Assembly: GCF_900156425.1 (NCBI RefSeq)
Contig: NZ_FTNO01000001.1
Coordinates: 1,240,001 to 1,304,000, forward strand
Reading direction: 5' to 3'
DNA length: 64,000 nucleotides
Source of the DNA: Haladaptatus litoreus
GTDB taxonomy: Archaea; Halobacteriota; Halobacteria; Halobacteriales; Haladaptataceae
Shown here: positions 57,918 to 64,000 of the stretch, one piece after another
How the letters are laid out: each line of letters begins with the position of its first letter
Position numbering within the stretch: the stretch's first letter is position 1
Notes under the pieces: model-generated
What the model was told of the DNA's origin: nothing
The model's database searches: none
Seen by the model: only the letters and a program-made list of their open reading frames with translations
Translations under genes and position numbers: made by a program

Positions 57918-59360
57918 ATGACACGGGTGATTCACACGGGCGACACCCATATCGGGTATCGGCAGTATCATTCGCCCGAACGACGGAACGATTTCCTCTC
58001 CGCGTTCGACAGCGTCGTGGATGACGCAATCGAAGACGATTTCGACGCCGTCATCCACGCGGGCGATTTGTTCCACGACCGACGACCCGGACTTTCCGAC
58101 CTCCACGGGACAATTTCGGTTCTCAGGAAACTCGAACGTGCAGAGATTCCGTTTCTCGCCATCGTCGGCAACCACGAAAGTACGCGCGGCGAACAGTGGC
58201 TCGACCTGCTCGAAACGCTCGGACTGGCCACTCGACTCGGCGCGGAACCGGTCGTCGTGGGAGATACCGCATTCTACGGCTTAGACCACGTTCCGGAATC
58301 GAAGCGGGACGACCTCGAATACGATTTTTCGCCGCACGAGCAGGAGCATTCTGCACTCGTCGGACACGGACTTTTCACGCCCTTCGATTTCGGCAACTGG
58401 GAGTCGGAAGTCGTCCTGAGCGAAGCGTCGGTCGATTTCGACGCGATGTTGCTCGGGGACAACCACAAACCGGAAAAGGAGCGAGTCGATGGAACGTGGG
58501 TCACCTACTGCGGTTCCACCGAGCGCGCGAGCGCCAGCGAGCGCGACGCCCGGGGCTACAACATCGTCACATTCGACGGCGACGTGGCGCTTTCGCGCCG
58601 CGGAATCGAAACCCGCGATTTCGAATTTATCTCGGTCGAACTCAAGGGAGAGGAAGGAATCGACCGAATCCGCGACGTCGTTCGTGAGTACGACCTCGAC
58701 GATTCGGTCGCCCTGATTTCCATCGAAGGCGAGGGCGGGGACGTAACTGCTGCGCGAGTCGAGGAGTTCGCACTGGACGAAGGTGCGCTCGTCACTCGAG
58801 TCACCGACCGCCGGGAAATCGAAGCCGAAGCGGACGAGCTTTCGGTTTCCTTCGCCGACCCGGACGACGCCGTCAGAAGTCGGGTTCGTGAGATGGGACT
58901 CAGCGAAACTGCACACGATGTGGACGAAATCGTCCGTGCGAGCAAAGTCGCCGATTCGAACGTTCGAACTGCGGTCGAAGAACACGTCGCAGACCGCATC
59001 TCGGAGGACGTTGATGCGTTCGAACCTGCCTCCGATGACGTGGAAGCGGAGGACGAAGTGGTAGACGAATCGACAGACACGGAGACTGACGAGGGAGAAG
59101 AGGAAACTGCGGAATCAGTCGTCGGGGCGACTGATTCCGCAGATACTGTCGAATCGACAACTGGCGCAGCAGACGATGAGCCAGCAACCGACGAATCCAT
59201 GAATGGCACGACTACAACTGCCGACGGCGGGGAATCCGCCGACAACACCGGGACGGCAGACTCCGCCGACAACACCGAGACGACTGATTCTTCTGAAGTA
59301 CCGGAAACAACGGACAGTAGTTCCGGAGACGACCAAGTTTCCATGGAGGATTACCTGTGA
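57918..59360 (+). CDS. mre11: Mre11 double-strand-break nuclease
   Basis: The 480-residue protein has the metallophosphatase motifs [12 protein letters not shown], '[20 protein letters not shown]', VGNHEST, '[12 protein letters not shown]' and LLGDNHKPE. It is the nuclease that, with Rad50, processes DNA ends. The C-terminal 130 residues are a disordered tail dominated by Thr, Glu, Ser and Asp, with repeats like [13 protein letters not shown]. The start of Rad50 overlaps the stop by 4 bases. Confidence 0.93.
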   Translation: MTRVIHTGDTHIGYRQYHSPERRNDFLSAFDSVVDDAIEDDFDAVIHAGDLFHDRRPGLSDLHGTISVLRKLERAEIPFLAIVGNHESTRGEQWLDLLETLGLATRLGAEPVVVGDTAFYGLDHVPESKRDDLEYDFSPHEQEHSALVGHGLFTPFDFGNWESEVVLSEASVDFDAMLLGDNHKPEKERVDGTWVTYCGSTERASASERDARGYNIVTFDGDVALSRRGIETRDFEFISVELKGEEGIDRIRDVVREYDLDDSVALISIEGEGGDVTAARVEEFALDEGALVTRVTDRREIEAEADELSVSFADPDDAVRSRVREMGLSETAHDVDEIVRASKVADSNVRTAVEEHVADRISEDVDAFEPASDDVEAEDEVVDESTDTETDEGEEETAESVVGATDSADTVESTTGAADDEPATDESMNGTTTTADGGESADNTGTADSADNTETTDSSEVPETTDSSSGDDQVSMEDYL

Positions 59361-62023
59361 GATTCGACCGGATTCGCCTCTCGAACTTCAAATGCTACGA
59401 GGACGCGGATTTACGCCTCGACACCGGCGTCACGGTCATTCACGGACTCAACGGCAGTGGCAAATCCTCTTTGCTCGAAGCGTGCTTTTTCGCGCTTTAC
59501 GGCGCGAACGCACTCGACCGAACGCTGGAGGATGTCGTCACCATCGGCGCGGAGGACGCAGAAATCGAACTCTGGTTCGAACACGCTGGCGGCGATTACC
59601 ACATCCATCGTCGGATTCGAGCGACCGGCGACTCCGCCCAAACCGCGAAATGCGTCCTCGAAACTCCCGACGGGAGTTTCGACGGGGCACGAGACGTGCG
59701 CAATCACATCGCTTCGCTGTTTCGTATGGACGCCGATGCGTTCGTCAACTGCGCCTACGTCCGGCAGGGCGAGGTGAACAAACTCATCAACGCGACACCC
59801 GCGCAACGACAGGATATGATCGACGACCTGCTCCAGTTGGGTAAACTAGAGGAGTACCGAGAACGCGCCAGTGACGCCCGCCTCGGCGTGAAAAGCGTCC
59901 TCGACGACCGACGCGGAAGCCTTTCCGAACTCGACACGCAAATCGTAGCGAAGGAGGAAAAAAATCTTCACAGCCTCCTGAACGACCTCGAATCGGAGCG
60001 CAACGAGGTCGAATCGAAAATTGAAAACTACGAAGAACAACGCGACAAGGCCGAACAGGCACGTGACGACGCGAAAAACGTTCTCGAATCCTACGACGAA
60101 AAGCGCGAAGAATTGTCGTCGCTCGAGAACGACATTGGGAACCTACAAACCGAAATCTCGGAGACGGAACAAGAACACGACTCACTCCGTGAGCGGGCCA
60201 GTGAGATTCGGGACGAAATCTCGGAGTTGGAGTCCGACATCGACACCAAACTGCGCGACACGGAACTCGACGCAGCAAAAGAGGACGAACTCTCCACTCG
60301 ACTGGACGAACTGGAGACGAAGGACGACGAGGTCAGCGAGCAACTGGAAGACGCTCGGATGAAAGCCCAGATGTTCGACAATCAGGCGTCGAACCTCGCG
60401 GAACGCGCGGAAGAACTCGAGGCACGAGGGCGCAAAAAACGCAATCGAGCCGAAGAACTCGAAACGGAAATCGAAGCCGCGACCGACGAACTCGAAGACC
60501 GACGGGAGAAACTGTCGGAGTTCGACGCCGAAATCGAATCCGAGCGCGAGTCGTTCGAGGATGCACCAATCGAATTTGGCGAGGCGAGTGGCCACCTCGA
60601 ATCGCTTCGCTCCGAACTGGCGGACTGTCGCGAGGAAGCGACGGAATGCCGGACGAAACTCCGAACTGCTGAAGGGCAGGTCGAAGAGGCCGAGAAACTG
60701 CTGGATGCAGGAAAATGCCCGGAGTGCGGCCAGTCGGTCGAAGAATCGCCACACGTCGATACGATAGCCGAAGACCGGGAACGAGTGGCGGAACTGATAT
60801 CGGGACTCGAAGAACTCCGCGAAAAGCAGAGCAGTCTGGAATCGAAAATCGAAACTGCGGAATCGCTCGTGGCCGCCGAAAACCGCGCGAACGAACTGCG
60901 AACCAACCGGCAAAACGTCGAGCAGTTGGTGGAAAGCCGCGAGACAGCAGTCGAGGAAAAACGGGAACAGGTCGAAACGCTCCGTGAAGAGGCGGACGAA
61001 CTGGCCGACGACGCGGAGGGACGGTCGGAGGACGCAACCGAACTCGAATCGAAGGCGGAAACGCACCGCGAAACGGTCGAAGAACTCGAACGAGAGGAAC
61101 AGTCCATTTCCGACGCCAAAACCCGACTCGAACGAATCCAAGCCATCCGAGACGAAATCGAGGATGCGGAGGACGAACTCGACCGCCTCGCCGAGAAGCG
61201 AACGCATCTGCAAGAACTGAACGACCAACGGCGCGACCGTCTCGCCGAAAAGCGGTCGCGTCGGACTGAATTGGAGGAGTTGTACGACGAGTCTAAAGTC
61301 GAGAAAGCGCGCGAGAGTAAGCAGCAAGCGGAAGCGTACCTCGAACAGGTCGGTGAGGAGTTAGAAACCCTCCGGGAGCAACGAGACGACCTCATCGACC
61401 GAATCGGCGGCGTTCGCGGCGAAATCGAAGCCCTCGAAAATCTCCGAGAACGGCGGAAAGAAGTCGTCTCGCGGGTGGATGCCCTCGAATCGCTGTACGA
61501 CGAAGCCGACGACTTGCAGGCGATGTACGGCGACCTTCGGGCGGAACTCCGCCAGCGGAACGTCGAAAACTTAGAACGGATGTTGAACGAAGTGTTCGAC
61601 CTCATCTATCAGAACGATTCGTACTCGCGCATCGCGCTCGACGGCGAATACCGGCTGACGATCTACCAGAAGGACGGCGAACCGCTCGACCCGGAACAGC
61701 TATCGGGCGGCGAACGAGCGCTGTTCAACCTCAGTCTCCGGTGTGCGATTTACCGCCTCCTCGCGGAAGGCATTGAAGGTAGTGCGCCGATGCCACCTCT
61801 CATTCTGGACGAACCGACGGTGTTCCTCGACTCCGGCCACGTCTCGCAACTGGTCGAACTCGTGGAGTCGATGCGCGGTTTAGGCGTCGAGCAGATTATC
61901 GTCGTCAGTCACGACGACGAACTAGTTGGGGCCGCGGACGACCTCGTGCGGGTCGAAAAAGATTCCACGACGAACCGGTCGCACGTCGAACACGGTGATT
62001 CACTGGTCGAACTCCTCGGGTAG
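59357..62023 (+). CDS. rad50: Rad50 ATPase
   Basis: The 888-residue protein starts [20 protein letters not shown] with Walker A GLNGSGKS (30-37), then about 700 residues of coiled coil around the zinc hook [10 protein letters not shown] (Cys454 and Cys457). The C-terminal half of the ATPase has [14 protein letters not shown] near residue 784 and Walker [14 protein letters not shown] near 813. Rad50 dimers tether DNA ends with Mre11. Overlaps Mre11 (ATGA) and is overlapped by 24 bases at its 3' end by the convergent gene. Confidence 0.95.
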   Translation: MRFDRIRLSNFKCYEDADLRLDTGVTVIHGLNGSGKSSLLEACFFALYGANALDRTLEDVVTIGAEDAEIELWFEHAGGDYHIHRRIRATGDSAQTAKCVLETPDGSFDGARDVRNHIASLFRMDADAFVNCAYVRQGEVNKLINATPAQRQDMIDDLLQLGKLEEYRERASDARLGVKSVLDDRRGSLSELDTQIVAKEEKNLHSLLNDLESERNEVESKIENYEEQRDKAEQARDDAKNVLESYDEKREELSSLENDIGNLQTEISETEQEHDSLRERASEIRDEISELESDIDTKLRDTELDAAKEDELSTRLDELETKDDEVSEQLEDARMKAQMFDNQASNLAERAEELEARGRKKRNRAEELETEIEAATDELEDRREKLSEFDAEIESERESFEDAPIEFGEASGHLESLRSELADCREEATECRTKLRTAEGQVEEAEKLLDAGKCPECGQSVEESPHVDTIAEDRERVAELISGLEELREKQSSLESKIETAESLVAAENRANELRTNRQNVEQLVESRETAVEEKREQVETLREEADELADDAEGRSEDATELESKAETHRETVEELEREEQSISDAKTRLERIQAIRDEIEDAEDELDRLAEKRTHLQELNDQRRDRLAEKRSRRTELEELYDESKVEKARESKQQAEAYLEQVGEELETLREQRDDLIDRIGGVRGEIEALENLRERRKEVVSRVDALESLYDEADDLQAMYGDLRAELRQRNVENLERMLNEVFDLIYQNDSYSRIALDGEYRLTIYQKDGEPLDPEQLSGGERALFNLSLRCAIYRLLAEGIEGSAPMPPLILDEPTVFLDSGHVSQLVELVESMRGLGVEQIIVVSHDDELVGAADDLVRVEKDSTTNRSHVEHGDSLVELLG

Positions 62024-62434
62024 GGAGTTCAGTCCCTCGATTGCCACGTCCGTCAACTCGTAGCCGCGTTCGCCGGCGACCCTGCATTCTTGAATGAGTC
62101 CGGCGGCGCGAAACTCAGCAAGAAGGCCGTGGAGGTCGCTTTCACAGAGGTCATAGGCAGAGAGGAGTTCCCTGACTGGAAGCCTTCCGCGGTCAGAAAA
62201 TTCGACCAGCAGACCGAGCGCGCGGTCGTTGTGAACTGCGGTGAGGATTCTGCGAGCGGGCGAGGACACTCTCTTGGCGGCGGTTTCTAGCGGCGACTCG
62301 CCTTCGACGGGAGTGAGCCGGTCGTTTTCGAGATAGCTCTCGTCTCCCGTTTGCGGGTCGCGGACGAGACTCGATTCACCGGACTGCTTGAGAAGGAGAT
62401 ACCGAGCACCCGATTCGTCACGCACGGTTCGCAT
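62000..62434 (-). CDS. DUF7346-like winged-helix protein
   Basis: The 144-residue product ([20 protein letters not shown]) begins with a beta part containing '[20 protein letters not shown]', followed by helices '[20 protein letters not shown]' and '[20 protein letters not shown]'-like block ([18 protein letters not shown]), a winged-helix pattern. The last 8 codons overlap the rad50 end. Function unknown; it is the first of three small minus-strand genes next to the PolB gene. Confidence 0.72.
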   Translation of the reverse strand: MRTVRDESGARYLLLKQSGESSLVRDPQTGDESYLENDRLTPVEGESPLETAAKRVSSPARRILTAVHNDRALGLLVEFSDRGRLPVRELLSAYDLCESDLHGLLAEFRAAGLIQECRVAGERGYELTDVAIEGLNSLPEEFDQ

Positions 62435-62459
62435 AAATCGACGTAGCGGCGGAGCGCGG

Positions 62460-62795
62460 TTAGTCCTTCTGGAAGGAGCGATACCGACTGTAACCGCGGA
62501 CGAAGGTGATGACGCCGACGGCGAGGAGTAAACCGCCGAACGTCCACCGTTGTTCGAATCCGACGAGCATGAGGCCGAGGCTGAGTGTGAACAGAGCGAT
62601 GTTGAACAAAATGACCTGTGCCCAGAACTCCTTCTGTATTTCCGGGTCTGCATCCCCGTCGATAGGTTCCGGCGCGGTTGGCGGATTTGTATCGAACCGG
62701 TCAGAGGGGTCACGGACTTTCGGAGCCATGTCTATCTCTTCGGCGTATCCCGGGTCATCCGACCCCTCGTCGTCGTGGCCGAACTTATCGAACAC
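62460..62795 (-). CDS. DUF7322-like membrane protein
   Basis: The 111-residue product (MFDKFGHDDEGSDDPGYAEE) has an acidic N-terminal region of about 60 residues and two C-terminal helices (WAQVILFNIALFTLSLGLML and FGGLLLAVGVITFVRGY). It ends RYRSFQKD. It matches a haloarchaeal small membrane family. Its gene is 25 bases from the DUF7346 gene in the same direction, so the two may be co-transcribed. Confidence 0.72.
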   Translation of the reverse strand: MFDKFGHDDEGSDDPGYAEEIDMAPKVRDPSDRFDTNPPTAPEPIDGDADPEIQKEFWAQVILFNIALFTLSLGLMLVGFEQRWTFGGLLLAVGVITFVRGYSRYRSFQKD

Positions 62796-62886
62796 TGGTT
62801 TGATACATTGTTCGCAAAGAGAAAAGCGTTCGGAGTCGCTTCAGACCCACAGCAGGAGTCGGGCCATACTCTTTTTCTGAGTCAGC

Positions 62887-63072
62887 TCAGACTTGTTTTT
62901 TTAGTGTGACCGCACTCGACGACTTCACCCATCCAAGCGGATTTTCTGCGTCGTAAAGTACGACGCCGTCTTCCGTCTCGTAGGCTTCAATCGAACTCAT
63001 CGGCTCCTCGGGAGCCGGTAGCTCGGTTTCTGCGCGGTCCAGCGTTCCGTCTTCGGTTGCACGGTCAGACAT
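62887..63072 (-). CDS. DUF7331-like small protein
   Basis: The 61-residue product (MSDRATEDGTLDRAETELPA) has a disordered acidic front and a conserved 'AYETEDGVVLYDAENPLGWV' then KSSSAVTLKKQV. It matches a haloarchaeal small family. A short dyad (TGCTAA/TTAGCA) lies 19 bases upstream in the divergent promoter region shared with DNA polymerase B. Confidence 0.75.
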   Translation of the reverse strand: MSDRATEDGTLDRAETELPAPEEPMSSIEAYETEDGVVLYDAENPLGWVKSSSAVTLKKQV

Positions 63073-63090
63073 TGGCTTGACCTCTGCCTA

Positions 63091-63105
63091 TGCTAAGCGT
63101 TAGCA
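63091..63105. promoter_or_regulatory. Dyad in the divergent DUF7331-PolB promoter region
   Basis: TGCTAA (63091-63096) and TTAGCA (63100-63105) are inverted copies around GCG. It lies between the two divergent starts (63072 and 63180). It may be a site for a dimeric regulator; no more can be said. Confidence 0.3.
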
Positions 63106-63179
63106 CATTAAGTCTCTTTCCCTTCAGGAACTGGTGCAAACGGGAGGGTTTTTACCGGGAAGCGCCAAAAACAATCGAC

Positions 63180-64000
63180 ATGACTCAATCTGGGCTTGGT
63201 GACTTCGCGGGCGAGGGCGATCGCCCCGCGGCAGAAGCCCACGCCGTTGCGGGAAACGACGACGCGACAGTGGCCGTCGTCGATGCCGATACGGACTGGC
63301 TTCCGGACTCACAAGGCGACATCGAACTCGCAGTGACGCAGGTCGATTACACCATCGAAGGATACGGCGACGATGAAACGCCGATTATCCACGTTTTCGG
63401 GCGAACCGAAGACGACGAACACGAACACGTCCGCGTCGTCGGCTTCAGACCGTACTTCTACGCGCCGACGGAATCGCTCACCGAGGAGAAACTAAGCGAC
63501 GACCGACTCACCGGTTCCGAGGACGGCTACGAGAGCATCCGCGGCGAAAAGCTAACGAAGATTTTCGGTCGGACGCCGCGAGACGTGGGGAACATTCGCG
63601 ACCAGTTCGACCACTACGAGGCTGACATCCTCTTCCCGAACCGGTTCCTCATCGACAAGGACATCAAAAGCGGGATTCGCATTCCGGAACGTCGGCAAGA
63701 AGACGGCGACCTCGTCGTCCAGGAAAACGAAGTCGAAGCGACGGATGTGCAGGCGAATCTGCGCGTACACACCTTCGACATCGAGGTTGACGACCGTTCC
63801 GGCTTCCCGGAAGACGGCGAAGAGCCCATCATCTGTCTCGCTAGCCACGACTCCTATCGGGACGAGTACATCGCGTGGCTGTTCGACGCACCCGACGGCG
63901 ACGCCGACCTGCCGGAGAGCGTTCCGGAGTACGAACCCCTCCGCGACGGCCCCGAAATCGAGGTCAGAACGTTCGAGGAAGAAGAAGCCATGTTGGACGC
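63180..64000 (+). CDS. polB: Family B DNA polymerase, N-terminal part (cut by window edge)
   Basis: The ATG at 63180 starts MTQSGLGDFAGEGDRPAAEA; 273 codons are in the window and the frame stays open to the end. It has the PolB N-terminal domain ('FRPYFYAPTESLTEEKLSDD', 'VGNIRDQFDHYEADILFPNR') and exonuclease motif I FDIEV in TFDIEVDDRSGFPEDG. It is the replicative or repair polymerase of archaea; the polymerase motifs lie beyond the window. Acidic N-terminal extension of about 50 residues. Confidence 0.92.
   Translation, partial: MTQSGLGDFAGEGDRPAAEAHAVAGNDDATVAVVDADTDWLPDSQGDIELAVTQVDYTIEGYGDDETPIIHVFGRTEDDEHEHVRVVGFRPYFYAPTESLTEEKLSDDRLTGSEDGYESIRGEKLTKIFGRTPRDVGNIRDQFDHYEADILFPNRFLIDKDIKSGIRIPERRQEDGDLVVQENEVEATDVQANLRVHTFDIEVDDRSGFPEDGEEPIICLASHDSYRDEYIAWLFDAPDGDADLPESVPEYEPLRDGPEIEVRTFEEEEAMLD

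Overview
The window is a piece of a haloarchaeal (class Halobacteria) chromosome. The evidence is the strongly acidic proteome, Tat signals of the SRRNVLK type, many small haloarchaea-only protein families, a proteasome-activating nucleotidase, a Mre11/Rad50 pair with a 4-base overlap, AbrB-PhoU and winged-helix regulators, dodecin and an archaellin. GC content looks moderate for a halophile, so a Haladaptatus-like genus is possible, but that is a guess. I found no tRNA, rRNA, CRISPR array or intact insertion sequence. Both ends cut genes: a C-terminal tail at the left and the first 273 codons of a family B DNA polymerase at the right.

Region by region. 1-5.4 kb: manganese catalase, ATP-NAD kinase family protein, an AbrB-PhoU regulator, a small gene with no usable start codon, and a membrane-anchored protein with two WHy (LEA14) repeats. 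5.5-9.1 kb: small proteins, a nitrilase-family hydrolase, an orphan archaellin, a UPF0058 protein, a zinc-ribbon protein and a cold-shock protein. 9.2-14.8 kb: a putative manganese exporter behind a palindromic control region, a Tat-exported ferritin-like protein, two paralogous winged-helix regulators around a membrane protein, and a glutaredoxin-thioredoxin reductase fusion. 14.8-23.7 kb: regulators, a metallo-beta-lactamase-fold lactonase, then a fatty-acid/acyl-CoA island: enoyl-CoA hydratase, 3-hydroxyacyl-CoA dehydrogenase, an HMG-CoA-synthase-like/DUF35 fusion and a thiolase.

23.7-32 kb: a repeat-rich spacer, tRNA 2'-O-methyltransferase Trm56, a sugar-nucleotide epimerase, a BsuPI-domain protein, and then four tandem secreted subtilases followed by a free-standing I9 propeptide/inhibitor domain. 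One of the four subtilases lacks the usual oxyanion-hole Asn. 32-39.4 kb: DUF2797, XPB-like helicase, an unknown tail-anchored protein, a lipoprotein, a Bax1-like DUF790 nuclease, an rRNA/tRNA m5C methyltransferase with its partner, and a PAC2 proteasome chaperone. 39.7-49.6 kb: M23 peptidase, aminotransferase, UbiA prenyltransferase, Nudix hydrolase, a frameshifted ParB-like gene, alpha/beta hydrolase, class I glutamine amidotransferase, YchF GTPase, a winged-helix/GNAT fusion, dodecin and two small genes. 49.2-53.7 kb: an electron-transfer-flavoprotein operon (EtfB, EtfA, ETF-quinone oxidoreductase). 53.8-64 kb: bactofilin-like protein, small membrane proteins, PAN ATPase, a winged-helix regulator, Mre11-Rad50, three small haloarchaeal proteins and DNA polymerase B.

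Functional links. The acyl-CoA dehydrogenation steps implied by the 18.8-23.7 kb island need the ETF branch at 49.6-53.7 kb to pass electrons to the quinone pool. Catalase, the glutaredoxin-TrxR fusion, the Mn transporter and the ferritin-like protein form a loose oxidative-stress and metal theme. Noncoding spacers carry a dispersed, imperfect repeat family (about 200 bases, ends resembling the sequence ATCACGACTCC) and many short perfect hairpins between convergent genes.
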